DNA from: Sphingobacteriales bacterium 50-39
Lineage (GTDB): Bacteria > Bacteroidota > Bacteroidia > Chitinophagales > Chitinophagaceae
Direction: 5' to 3'
DNA length: 64,000 bases
NCBI GenBank assembly: GCA_001898505.1
Contig: MKTZ01000012.1
Span: 124,927-188,926 of the forward strand
This document shows, piece by piece, positions 17,750 to 25,927 of this stretch. The position numbers and the translations under genes were made by a program. Numbering within the stretch: the stretch's first letter is position 1; the number at the start of each line of letters is the position of its first letter. Below the pieces are notes generated by a model that saw only the letters and a program-made list of their open reading frames with translations, had not been told where the DNA came from and searched no databases.

Positions 17750-18902
17750 CCAGCGGGGCGGTGATCTTCTCGAACTTCCCATTGGGGCCGATGCGGTAGT
17801 TGTTTACGCCCAATGGTTCGGAGCGTACGACATAGTTCTTCTCATATCCCGCCTGTTCGGGGTCATTCTTATAGATATTCTTGTAATCCCTGATCTCGAA
17901 ACTAAGGTTGGGCTGTAAGACAAATACCTTAAAGGTATCGGTGAAATCGTTTTGTCCCGCGGCCCGTATCTTATCGATGATCCTCCCGTTGCGGTCATAG
18001 GATGTCAGCATGAAGAAGGTGGGAGTATAATGATTGGCGTCGGCCAGATCTTCATATTGTCCGGCATACAGAAGTGTAGTATAGCCGGTGTCCTGTTTGA
18101 CGAGGCCGCAATAATAGTATTCGGATTCTACTTCGCGGGAGAATTTGGCATTGCGCATCTCTGTAACGAACTTCTCGTAATCATAGCTCATAGGTTCTCC
18201 TAATTTATGAGATTGGATCCACGTCGTATTGATGACAAGCGGGAGCTTCAATGGCTGGAATTCATTGCGGAATGTCTCCCAGAAGAGCCTGCCGGGGCTG
18301 GAATTGCCGGGACCGGCGGCAAAGGCTTCGTCAAAGGTGGACTGAAAATTTTTCGATTCTCTCAAGTTCTGGAATACTCCGTTTTTCATGAACTCTTCGC
18401 TATGCGGATAGCCCATCTGGATAGCTACCTCCATATAATGCAACATCAGGGAATCCCGCAGGTCAGTGCTGGCCAGGTGCTGATTGCTGGTAGCTTGCGC
18501 CAGCCGGTACATCAGGTTGGCCAGGGGGGCGTAGCCCAGCCGTTCGGCTATGTGCAGGGCCTGAACACCCTCGTCATAGAATCCCGCATCCGTGAGGGCG
18601 CTCCCCAGCTGGAAATAGGCTTTGGCGGAAGGGGCCTTACAGATGGCGGATTTGAACAATTCGATGCTTTCGGGGATCTCCTTTTTATTGACATAGGCGT
18701 CAAGGGCCCGGGAGAATGCCTTTTGGCCGGCCGGTGCATCGGCGTGACGCATGGCTGTATGGATCGAATCGATGTTATACAGGTCGCCTGCTGCGAGGGC
18801 ATCGTTGCTGCCGGCGGGTGCGGCTTCAGGCCCCTTTTCCGTATGGGTGTTACAGGCAAAAAGAACTATTGCGATGAGGGCGGGGGGAAGGAGTTTTTTC
18901 AT
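17739..18902 (-). CDS. TPR-like lipoprotein
   Basis: A 387-residue lipoprotein (lipobox VLFAC, Cys about residue 17). Helical repeats at about residues 60-190 fit TPR or Sel1-like units: AKAYFQLGSALTDAGFYDEG and GVQALHIAERLGYAPLANL are the clearest. The C-terminal half (about 215-387) is unrecognised, with beta-rich and Tyr-rich sequence such as YEKFVTEMRNAKFSREVE. It is transcribed alone, away from nadB, from the promoter at 18918-18947. A role in envelope protein assembly is possible but not shown. Confidence 0.75.
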   Translation of the reverse strand: MKKLLPPALIAIVLFACNTHTEKGPEAAPAGSNDALAAGDLYNIDSIHTAMRHADAPAGQKAFSRALDAYVNKKEIPESIELFKSAICKAPSAKAYFQLGSALTDAGFYDEGVQALHIAERLGYAPLANLMYRLAQATSNQHLASTDLRDSLMLHYMEVAIQMGYPHSEEFMKNGVFQNLRESKNFQSTFDEAFAAGPGNSSPGRLFWETFRNEFQPLKLPLVINTTWIQSHKLGEPMSYDYEKFVTEMRNAKFSREVESEYYYCGLVKQDTGYTTLLYAGQYEDLADANHYTPTFFMLTSYDRNGRIIDKIRAAGQNDFTDTFKVFVLQPNLSFEIRDYKNIYKNDPEQAGYEKNYVVRSEPLGVNNYRIGPNGKFEKITAPLAMR

Positions 18903-18917
18903 ACCAAAGGTGTTGCC

Positions 18918-18947
18918 GAAAGATAGAAATTATTTGTTGACTATCAA
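18918..18947 (-). promoter_or_regulatory. Promoter of the TPR lipoprotein
   Basis: On the minus strand TTG (18947-18945) is followed after 19 bases by TATCTTTC (18925-18918), one mismatch from the Bacteroidota -7 box TAnnTTTG. It lies 16 bases upstream of the ATG at 18902. Confidence 0.5.
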
Positions 18948-18970
18948 ATGGGTGTTCGTTTGTAAATTTG
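18937..18970 (+). promoter_or_regulatory. Candidate promoter of nadB leader
   Basis: TAAATTTG at 18963-18970 is a perfect TAnnTTTG -7 box. The nearest TTG (18937-18939) is 23 bases upstream, longer than the usual 19-21. If used, transcription would start about 18977 and give nadB a leader of about 170 bases holding the hairpin repeat and the palindrome at 19102-19132. It lies back to back with the minus-strand promoter. Confidence 0.45.
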
Positions 18971-19002
18971 ACCCCACTAAACGGGCGCTTGGTCCGGCCC
19001 TT

Positions 19003-19097
19003 AACGAACCAACGGTTCGTTGGCTGGAACCGCAAGGTTCCGACCGAGGAGGAGCGAGGGCTCGGAGGTCCGACGAAGGTCTCAGACATTAGATCTT
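19003..19097 (+). repeat. Hairpin-rich dispersed repeat, copy A (nadB leader)
   Basis: A chain of small hairpins: AACGAACC/GGTTCGTT (19003-19021), GGAACC-GCAA-GGTTCC (19026-19041) and CCGAG/CTCGG (19044-19065) around GGAGGAGCGAGG. They are followed by GTCCGACGAAGG and the core CAGACATTAGATCTT (19083-19097). The core and part of the hairpin architecture recur at 34354-34397; other parts recur at 25278-25317 and 39069-39087. Function unknown; all copies lie just upstream of genes. Confidence 0.6.
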
Positions 19098-19101
19098 GGA
19101 G

Positions 19102-19132
19102 CAATTGGGCTAAATTTACCCAGGACCAATTG
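19102..19132. promoter_or_regulatory. Palindrome just upstream of nadB
   Basis: CAATTGG (19102-19108) and CCAATTG (19126-19132) are perfect inverted arms around GCTAAATTTACC. The centre contains TAAATTTA, near a -7 box, so this could be an operator over a second nadB promoter or an RNA hairpin 16 bases before the ATG at 19149. The regulator is unknown. Confidence 0.4.
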
Positions 19133-19148
19133 CGAACAATAATATATT

Positions 19149-20747
19149 ATGATTAAAACTGATTTCCTGGTCATTGGTTCCGGAATAGCGGGGTTGAGCT
19201 ATGCGTTAAAAGTAGCTCAGCGTCATCCGGATAAGAGTATCCTGGTCATTACGAAGACGAGGGCGGATGAGACCAATACCAAATACGCACAGGGTGGGAT
19301 AGCAGGTGTAACGGACCTCGAGAATGACAGCTTCGACAAGCATATCCAGGATACCCTGATAGCCGGCGACGGGCTTTGTAATCCACATACCGTGGAGATC
19401 GTCGTAAAAGAAGGTCCTGAACGTATACAGGAGATCATCGACTGGGGGACCCGCTTTGACAAGGATCCCGAAGGGGAGTTCAAGCTTGGGAAAGAAGGCG
19501 GCCATTCGGAGTTCCGTATCCTGCATCATAAGGACGTGACGGGAAGAGAGATCGAGCGGGCCTTATTGGAGACAGTGGGCAAGCAATCCAATATCACCAT
19601 CATCAAACACTGGTTTGTCCTGGACTTGATCACACAACATCACCTGGGCTATCTTGTTACCAAATCCACTCCGGACATCGAGTGTTATGGCGTATATGCC
19701 CTGGATCAGCATACGCATAAGATCGTCAAGATCTTATCGCGTGTCACTTTATTGGCTACAGGGGGGAATGGGCAGGTATATCGTACCACCACCAACCCAA
19801 AGATCGCGACGGGTGACGGGGTGGCGATGGTGTACCGTGCGAAGGGGCGTATAGAAAATATGGAATTCATCCAGTTCCACCCCACCGCATTGTTTGAGCC
19901 CGGAGTCAGCCCTTCCTTTCTTATTACGGAAGCGGTGAGGGGGGATGGAGGTATTCTACGAAATAATCGCGATGAGGCCTTTATGGTGCAGTATGATCCG
20001 AGAGAGGACCTGGCGCCCCGTGACATCGTGGCGAGGGCCATCGACAGCGAGATGAAAAAGGCGGGTACGGAGCATGTGTATCTGGACTGCCGTCATATGG
20101 ATCAGGGGAAGTTTATGGAGCATTTCCCCAATATCTATCAGAAATGTAAATCTATCGGTGTAGATGTGGCGGAGCAGATGATCCCCGTGGCGCCTGCAGC
20201 TCATTACAGCTGTGGCGGTATCAAGGTGGATGAATGGGGGCGTACGTCCATAATCAATCTCTATGCCTGCGGGGAATGTTCTTCTACCGGGCTGCACGGG
20301 TCCAATCGTCTGGCCAGCAACTCTCTGCTGGAGGCGTTGGTATTTGCGCACCGCTGTTACCTGGATACGGTGGAGAAGGTGGAGGATATTGGCTTCAAGG
20401 AGGATATTCCCGATTGGAATGCGGAGGGAACGACCGAGCCGCGTGAGATGATCCTTATCACACAAAGTCTGAAAGAGCTGCAACTGCTGATGAGCGACTA
20501 TGTGGGTATCGTACGAACCAACATGCGTCTGCAAAGGGCTCTGAAAAGACTGGATCTTTTGCATGAAGAGATCGAGTCCCTTTATGAGGCTACTGCCGTA
20601 TCGCCACAATTGTGTGAGGTGAGGAACCTCATTACCGTCGGATATCTTATTGTCAAGGAAGCGTCTTTCAGGAAGGAAAGCCGCGGTCTTCACTTTAATA
20701 CGGACTATCCGGAGAAGAGTGCGCTGGTACAGAATATTGTTTTATAA
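19149..20747 (+). CDS. nadB: L-aspartate oxidase
   Basis: NadB, the FAD enzyme that oxidises L-aspartate to iminoaspartate, first step of de novo NAD synthesis in the cytoplasm. The dinucleotide-binding motif GSGIAGLSYA is at residues 9-18; NTKYAQGGIAGV, HHKDVTGREIERAL, EFIQFHPTALFEP and HYSCGGIKVDEWGRT are diagnostic for NadB rather than SdhA. Length (532 residues) is normal. NadA and NadC are not nearby. The gene is convergent with the response regulator downstream, whose stop is the next base. Its leader is unusual (dispersed hairpins plus a palindrome), so RNA- or operator-level control is likely. Confidence 0.95.
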   Translation: MIKTDFLVIGSGIAGLSYALKVAQRHPDKSILVITKTRADETNTKYAQGGIAGVTDLENDSFDKHIQDTLIAGDGLCNPHTVEIVVKEGPERIQEIIDWGTRFDKDPEGEFKLGKEGGHSEFRILHHKDVTGREIERALLETVGKQSNITIIKHWFVLDLITQHHLGYLVTKSTPDIECYGVYALDQHTHKIVKILSRVTLLATGGNGQVYRTTTNPKIATGDGVAMVYRAKGRIENMEFIQFHPTALFEPGVSPSFLITEAVRGDGGILRNNRDEAFMVQYDPREDLAPRDIVARAIDSEMKKAGTEHVYLDCRHMDQGKFMEHFPNIYQKCKSIGVDVAEQMIPVAPAAHYSCGGIKVDEWGRTSIINLYACGECSSTGLHGSNRLASNSLLEALVFAHRCYLDTVEKVEDIGFKEDIPDWNAEGTTEPREMILITQSLKELQLLMSDYVGIVRTNMRLQRALKRLDLLHEEIESLYEATAVSPQLCEVRNLITVGYLIVKEASFRKESRGLHFNTDYPEKSALVQNIVL

Positions 20748-21419
20748 TCAGATCAACCTATTTTTGGTAGCTATTTTAATGGCCTGGGCCTTTGAGCTGA
20801 CGTGCAGTTTGTTATATATATTGGCGATGTGTTTTCTAACGGTGTGGCTGCTGAGGAAAAGTTTCTCTGCGATGGTTTTATATTCATATCCGTCGACCGT
20901 TAGTTTTAGGATCTCGGTTTCACGGGCAGTTAAGGTATAAAAAGGGTTACCCCCGGAAGCATTACCGGAGTCCGGAAGAGTAGCCCTTATCAGCAGATCT
21001 AAAGTTTTTCTTGCAATGCGTGGGCTCATGGGGGCGCTGCCCATCTCCGATAGCTGGATGATGCAATCTATGATCAGGGATATCTTTTCGTTCTTCAACA
21101 AATATCCATCGGCTCCTGCCTTTATCGCTTCAAATATCTTATCGTCATCATCAAAAACGGTCAGCATCAGGAAATGGACCTCCGGATATAATAATTTTGC
21201 GTTGCGGACGGTCTCTATGCCATCCATGCCTGCCATCCCAATGTCCATAAGCACTATGGATGGGTAGTTGCGGAACGAAAGTTTTTTCATCTGGTCCAGG
21301 AATTCGATGCCGCTGTGAGCTGTAAGAGTGACAATGATGTCTTTGGAATAGTTTAACCTTTCCGAAAAGGAAAAGAGGTTCTGAGACTGATCATCAACTA
21401 TGCCGACTTGTATTTTCAT
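20748..21419 (-). CDS. NarL/LuxR-type response regulator
   Basis: A 223-residue response regulator. The receiver domain (about residues 3-120) has acidic residues D9/D10, phosphoacceptor D59 in VLMDIGM, the Thr of MLTVFDDDD and the Lys of YLLKNEK. A LuxR-type helix-turn-helix follows (about 158-220): LTARETEILKLTVDGYEYKTIAEKL and SSHTVRKHIANIYNKLHVSS. It probably takes phosphate from the sensor kinase at 22164-25190. The upstream region carries a near-identical copy of the 28-base element found just before the kinase gene, in the same orientation, which suggests shared control. A shortened paralogue lies divergently at 21582-22172. Confidence 0.92.
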   Translation of the reverse strand: MKIQVGIVDDQSQNLFSFSERLNYSKDIIVTLTAHSGIEFLDQMKKLSFRNYPSIVLMDIGMAGMDGIETVRNAKLLYPEVHFLMLTVFDDDDKIFEAIKAGADGYLLKNEKISLIIDCIIQLSEMGSAPMSPRIARKTLDLLIRATLPDSGNASGGNPFYTLTARETEILKLTVDGYEYKTIAEKLFLSSHTVRKHIANIYNKLHVSSKAQAIKIATKNRLI

Positions 21420-21505
21420 ACCCTTGTATTATCTGAATAGTTGTGGCTTGTCAATCAGCAGGCGGGCGTTTCATATACAATATAATGATAATTTGGAACG
21501 GCTCC

Positions 21506-21534
21506 ACAAAAAAATACTGCATTTGTGTTATTGC
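21506..21534. repeat. 28-29 bp direct repeat, copy 1
   Basis: ACAAAAAAATACTGCATTTG followed by TGTTATTGC. It matches 25201-25228 with one A fewer and one T-to-A change. It lies between the two divergent response-regulator genes, 86 bases from the minus-strand start and 47 bases from the plus-strand start. Confidence 0.75.
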
Positions 21535-21581
21535 CCATCCAGGCCGGGGGGGCCACTTTTGTTACAATGAATCTTTGATCC

Positions 21582-22172
21582 ATGAAAGTGCCTGTTGGTA
21601 TAGTCGATGACCAATTACAGAACCTGGACCTATTCGCCGGGCGTCTCAACTATTCGGACGCTATATCTATCGTGCTTACGGCGAATGGCGGGAATGATTT
21701 CCTTGGCCAGATGAAGAAGCTGCCGCTCGTCGCCCATCCTCTCGTTATCCTCATGGATATCGGGATGCCTGACCCTGATGGGATCGAGACTGTGAGGGTA
21801 GCCAAGCCGCTGTACCCGCATATCCATTTTCTGATGTTGACGGTCTTCGACGACGATGACAAGTTGTTCGAAGCCATCAAAGCGGGCGCCGACGGGTATC
21901 TATTAAAGAATGAGAAACTGGCGGTCGTCATCGACTGTGTCCTCCAATTGTCGGAGACGGGCAGCGGCCCCATGAGTCCCCGCATCGCCCGAAAGACGCT
22001 GGACCTTCTCTTGAAGGTGCTGTCCGAACGAGAGACGGAGATCCTTCAACTCTCCGTTGACGGGTATGCGTACGGGGCTATTGCCGAGAAGCTTTGTCTC
22101 ACCAGCCATACTGTGCGGAAGAATGTCGCCAACATCTACGCCAAGCTGCATATCAGGGCGACCTCATTTTGA
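21582..22172 (+). CDS. LuxR-type response regulator, C-terminus shortened
   Basis: A 196-residue paralogue of the regulator at 20748-21419. The receiver domain is intact (D59 in LMDIGM, VFDDDD, YLLKNEK). The linker is about 14 residues shorter, and the HTH (SERETEILQLSVDGYAYGAIAEKL, SHTVRKNVANIYAKLHI) breaks off at RATSF. It lacks about 13 C-terminal residues of the last helix that the paralogue has. Its 3' end overlaps by 9 bases the 3' end of the convergent sensor kinase. The truncation point coincides with that junction, which suggests a past rearrangement. DNA binding may be weakened; it may act as a decoy or be decaying. Confidence 0.8.
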   Translation: MKVPVGIVDDQLQNLDLFAGRLNYSDAISIVLTANGGNDFLGQMKKLPLVAHPLVILMDIGMPDPDGIETVRVAKPLYPHIHFLMLTVFDDDDKLFEAIKAGADGYLLKNEKLAVVIDCVLQLSETGSGPMSPRIARKTLDLLLKVLSERETEILQLSVDGYAYGAIAEKLCLTSHTVRKNVANIYAKLHIRATSF

Positions 22173-25100
22173 GATAGTGACGCGGGTCCCTTTGTCCGGA
22201 TGGGATTCGATGGATAGCGTGGCGCCGCATTCTGTGGCACGGTGGGACATGTTCTCGAGGCCATAGTGTCCCTGGTAATGCGCCTGGGGGATAAAACCCC
22301 GGCCATTGTCCTCGATCGTGAAGGCGAACTCAACGTCTGCGCCCGAGGTGATGGTAAGGGAGATCTTGCCGGCTTGGGCGTGGCGAATGGAATTAGCGAT
22401 GGCTTCCTGGCAGATGCGAAAGATGTTCAGGGCTTCCGTGGGGGAGAAGCAATAGCGTTGCCGGATATTTTCGGTGATCTCGGTTTCCATCCGAGGCCGC
22501 AGCATGGCCTGGGATTGCAGATAGAGCTTCAGCTTGTCCGCAAACTCATCCAGCATAATGGATTCCTTCTTCATAGCCCAGATAGTCTCCCGAAGGTCTA
22601 CGACCAGGTGGCGGGCGGTGTCATTGACTGCCGACAGGCGGCTCTTTTCTTCGTTCTTTTCGAAGGCGTCGGGGGTCTCCAGCAGCCAGTCGATGCTGTT
22701 ACTGATATAGCTGAGCTGGGTGCCTATATTGTCGTGAAGCTCACGCGAGATCCGTTCGCGTTGAGTCACCAGCTGTTGCTCTATTTCCATCCTTCTCAGC
22801 CGCAGGCGGTAGCGTTGGTGGTTGATGGCATAGCTGATCCCGAAGATGAGCAGGATAGCGGCGATGGCCGAGAGAGTGATAAACCACCAGGTATGCCACC
22901 AGGGCGGGTTGATGATGATCAGGAATTTTCTTTGGGGCAATAGGGCCGAATACAGGACGGGCTTGCAGCTGACCTCGAGCGTGTAGCTGCCGGGCTGGAG
23001 AACATAACGGATACCCGTAGGTTGAGTGGTTGTCTGCGGGATCTGGTCGAAACCGCGCAGGCGGTAGCTGTAGCGATATTCGTTGGGATTGAGCAACCCT
23101 GTCGCCGCGAGGTCGAACTCCAGGTGGTTCTGCCAGTAAGCCAGCCTGACGGTATCGGTCTTCCAGGCCCCGCTGTAGGAGTTGAAAACGGAGTCGTTGA
23201 CAGCAAAACGTACGAGGTCGATCTTCGAGGAATCCCTGGCCATCGAAAGCTCCGAGGGGTAGAATGCGGTGATGCCGTTGATCCCTCCGAAGAAAAGCTT
23301 GCCTGTCGTCGAACGCGTGCATGACAACGTGTTGAATTCGGCCTCCTGAAGCCCCAGCTCGCGAGGATAGTTCCTGATATCCCAGTCCGCGGAAATAAAA
23401 GAAAGCCCGAAGTTGGTGCTGGCAAAGAATCCTTCATGGCCGTCGTCCGCGGGGAGAAGGGCATAGATGATCTCATTCAGCAATCCCGAGCGTTTTGTAA
23501 GATGGTTGAGCAGGCGGCCAGTGCTATCGTAAATATAGAGCCCGCTCTCCGAACCCACCCAGATACGGTGATGGCTGTCTTCGGCGATGGTACGGATATA
23601 GTTATCGGGGATGGCGATCCGGTGCGAAACGCCTCCTGGGTCGAGCCGCAGGATCCACCCTGACTGGGTAGCCGCCCAGAGGGTCTTGCCGGCAGTGTAA
23701 AGGAAGCAGGTGAGCGTATAGTCCTTCGAATCCGGGAGCAGGGGGCGGACGACCTTGAGCGCATTTTTGCGAACCCTGCAGTCGAATATATTGGATTTTG
23801 TGATAAAGAAGAGGGTGCTATCATCGATCCGCTGCAGGTTATTGAAATAGGAATTGTTGCGGATGGCCGTGTCGTTGCCGGGGTCGATGGGTTGGAGTTT
23901 TTTAGTCCGTGTGTCGAGGATAAACCAGCCATGATTGACCGTGATGAACAGGTAGCCATGGTCCCGGACCTTTTCGATGGCCACGGCGTTGGTGGCCTGC
24001 GGAGTCATCAGCGGGGCCGGCCACAGGGGTCTCCCGGAAGAATCGTAGAGCTCTATCGCTCCGAAATAGGGTGCGGCTATAAGTACTTTCTCTTTGTCGT
24101 CATAATACATGCTGCGCACGAAATGACTTTTCGTCTCCGGGTAGACAAGGTGGGCGAAGGGGGTCTCCACATTTTGGATCCGCTTGATATCCTGGTTGGT
24201 CAGCAGCCAGATGCGCCGGAGCTTGTCCTCGTACACGATCTGGATATAGCCCGTCTTGAGCAGCGGGTCCCGGTTCAGCGCGATGATCTCCTTTTGACAT
24301 TCGCAGGAGCTGTCGAATTCGAATAGCCGGGCTTCCACGCTGACCAGCAGGCGGCCGTCGGTGGATAACTCGATCGAACTGCGCGTTACGTTCTGATCGT
24401 CGGTGATGAAGTTGAAAGGGAATTTCCTGGAGATGCGGCTGTCGGGAATGGTCATATAAGCGAGTCCGTCATTGGCCGAGATGAAGAGCCGGTGGTTGTT
24501 GCATTCCAGGCCGGTGATCGTAGGGCCTGGAAATTCGATCTTTTTGGATTGACGGGTGTATGTATCGATGTCGAGGATGAGGTTGGGGGCGATGCGGATA
24601 AAGATATAGCGCTGGTTGGTGGCGACGAATTTACGGGTGATGGAATAGTCTTCGGTCCGGATGAGGCGGAGTGTGTTGGCGCTGTCCGCGGGGTAGACCA
24701 CGGTTGACAAGTGGCCCTTATAGAGCTCGATGCCTTTGGTCTCTTCAAAACACCAGATGCCTTCGGGAGTTTGTTTCAGCGGCATCAGTGAGTGCTGGTT
24801 GCCCGCGCCCTGGCTGGTCAGGATCAGTTTCCTGAAGGAGTTGGCGCCGGGGTTGTATTCCAGGATCCCCTGTTTGTAGCCGATGAGGATGGAATGGCCG
24901 GCCCCTTCCAGGAAGAAGACAGGATAGTCGATCGGTATGGTATCGCCATCCGCGATGGGGGTGACGGGAAGCACTGTATAGCCGTTGTAACGCTGTAGCC
25001 CACCCGAAGTGGAGATCCAGGTAAAGCCCTGGGCATCGGTAATGACGCCCGTGATGAGGTTATCCTGGAGGCCCTGCTCATAATTGATGGTGTTGACGGG

Positions 25101-25190
25101 ACACCGTTTGGCGTAGACCGGGGCTTTGCTTTGCGCAGCCGATCCCAGCCAGATGAGGACAACACAGGAAAGCAGCAAGCATTTGGGCAT
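22164..25190 (-). CDS. Two-component sensor kinase, Reg_prop/Y_Y_Y type
   Basis: A sensor kinase of 1008 residues from the Met at 25190, which opens a signal peptide (MPKCLLLSCVVLIWLGSAAQ). A longer reading to 25322 would put unconserved sequence first. The large periplasmic part (about 25-780) is a two-component-regulator propeller, with repeats such as ITDAQGFTWISTSGGLQRYN, then a Y_Y_Y domain (YRYSYRLRGFDQ). One membrane helix follows (WFITLSAIAAILLIFGISYA), then HisKA_3 with H819 in SRELHDNIGTQL and an HATPase_c domain (NSIRHA, GLENMSHRA). This class usually senses polysaccharide fragments or envelope signals. Its partner is probably the intact regulator at 20748-21419. Confidence 0.92.
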   Translation of the reverse strand: MPKCLLLSCVVLIWLGSAAQSKAPVYAKRCPVNTINYEQGLQDNLITGVITDAQGFTWISTSGGLQRYNGYTVLPVTPIADGDTIPIDYPVFFLEGAGHSILIGYKQGILEYNPGANSFRKLILTSQGAGNQHSLMPLKQTPEGIWCFEETKGIELYKGHLSTVVYPADSANTLRLIRTEDYSITRKFVATNQRYIFIRIAPNLILDIDTYTRQSKKIEFPGPTITGLECNNHRLFISANDGLAYMTIPDSRISRKFPFNFITDDQNVTRSSIELSTDGRLLVSVEARLFEFDSSCECQKEIIALNRDPLLKTGYIQIVYEDKLRRIWLLTNQDIKRIQNVETPFAHLVYPETKSHFVRSMYYDDKEKVLIAAPYFGAIELYDSSGRPLWPAPLMTPQATNAVAIEKVRDHGYLFITVNHGWFILDTRTKKLQPIDPGNDTAIRNNSYFNNLQRIDDSTLFFITKSNIFDCRVRKNALKVVRPLLPDSKDYTLTCFLYTAGKTLWAATQSGWILRLDPGGVSHRIAIPDNYIRTIAEDSHHRIWVGSESGLYIYDSTGRLLNHLTKRSGLLNEIIYALLPADDGHEGFFASTNFGLSFISADWDIRNYPRELGLQEAEFNTLSCTRSTTGKLFFGGINGITAFYPSELSMARDSSKIDLVRFAVNDSVFNSYSGAWKTDTVRLAYWQNHLEFDLAATGLLNPNEYRYSYRLRGFDQIPQTTTQPTGIRYVLQPGSYTLEVSCKPVLYSALLPQRKFLIIINPPWWHTWWFITLSAIAAILLIFGISYAINHQRYRLRLRRMEIEQQLVTQRERISRELHDNIGTQLSYISNSIDWLLETPDAFEKNEEKSRLSAVNDTARHLVVDLRETIWAMKKESIMLDEFADKLKLYLQSQAMLRPRMETEITENIRQRYCFSPTEALNIFRICQEAIANSIRHAQAGKISLTITSGADVEFAFTIEDNGRGFIPQAHYQGHYGLENMSHRATECGATLSIESHPDKGTRVTISK

Positions 25191-25200
25191 GATTGAATGT

Positions 25201-25228
25201 ACAAAAAATACTGCATATGTGTTATTGC
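25201..25228. repeat. 28-29 bp direct repeat, copy 2
   Basis: ACAAAAAATACTGCATATGT followed by GTTATTGC, 10 bases upstream of the sensor kinase ATG (minus strand). It is the second copy of the element at 21506-21534, in the same orientation. It may be a shared operator or promoter of the kinase and regulator genes, or a recombination scar. Confidence 0.75.
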
Positions 25229-25277
25229 TTTTCGGTGGGTTAAGTGCTAGTCTTGCACTATCCAATACCGCTCTTGG

Positions 25278-25317
25278 GACCCGGAGAAGGAGGAGCGAGG
25301 AAGCTCCGGCAAAGGTC
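25278..25317 (+). repeat. Hairpin element related to the nadB leader repeat, copy C
   Basis: GACC...GGTC outer arms enclose CCGGAG/CTCCGG around GGAGGAGCGAGG, which is identical to 12 bases in copy A (19049-19060). The element lies 30 bases upstream of the ATG at 25347. The CAGACATTAGATCTT core is not conserved here, so kinship rests on the hairpin part. Confidence 0.4.
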
Positions 25318-25346
25318 AACAAACATCATCCTAAAATCTACAGTAT

Positions 25347-25856
25347 ATGCAAAAGAAAGCGATCATTTTCTTGGTGGCAGTGCTTTGTGTCCTGTCGACC
25401 AGGGCTCAGAAAGAAACAAAGAAATTCAGCGCCGGCTTTGGTATCGAGGCAGGTGTCCCCACCGGCAACAGCAGCAATGCGTACACTTCAGCCTTTGGGC
25501 TGACTATCCGGCTGTCCTGGCTGGCGGGACCGGGTTTTGTGACCTTTACCAGTGGCGCGATCGCCTTTGCCCCCAAGACGGTGGCCGGCGTGAAGCCCAA
25601 GGTCGGTCTGGAGATCCCTGTACGGGTGGGCTACAAGTACATCATCCACCACCATCTTTTCCTGATGGGCGAGACCGGCTATTCGGATTTCAACGCTTAT
25701 TACGGGGCAAATGGGAAGGTCCAGTCTACTCAATCGGGTTCTGTTCTCTTCGCCGCCTCTGTCGGCTACCAGGCGAATGCCTTTGAGATCGGCTTGCGCT
25801 ATGGCGTTGCCAATAGCAGCGGTGTAGCTGGTGTAAGGCTCGGGTTCAATTTTTAG
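25347..25856 (+). CDS. Small outer-membrane beta-barrel (porin-family)
   Basis: A 169-residue exported protein with a signal peptide ending at LSTRAQ (about residue 20). The mature part begins FSAGFGIEAGVPTG and ends GVRLGFNF, typical of small 8-strand Bacteroidota barrels with a C-terminal aromatic residue. No ligand can be inferred. It is divergent from the sensor kinase, so the two may share the intervening regulatory DNA. A hairpin repeat lies just upstream. Confidence 0.75.
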   Translation: MQKKAIIFLVAVLCVLSTRAQKETKKFSAGFGIEAGVPTGNSSNAYTSAFGLTIRLSWLAGPGFVTFTSGAIAFAPKTVAGVKPKVGLEIPVRVGYKYIIHHHLFLMGETGYSDFNAYYGANGKVQSTQSGSVLFAASVGYQANAFEIGLRYGVANSSGVAGVRLGFNF

Positions 25857-25927
25857 CAGGGACCGGTGGCTGGCTCTGGCAAAGTAGATTTAACCTGTAT
25901 TTGCACAGTAGAAGTATATTTGCTTTT

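Noticed and set aside
18751-19156. Plus-strand open frames across the nadB leader (Arg/Gly-rich readings)
   Set aside because: They follow from the GC-rich hairpin repeat, overlap the lipoprotein promoter and start, and show no protein-like pattern.
25244-25786. Second reading frame overlapping the small barrel gene
   Set aside because: The 25347-25856 frame has a signal peptide and a barrel-type C-terminus; the other frame is a shadow.
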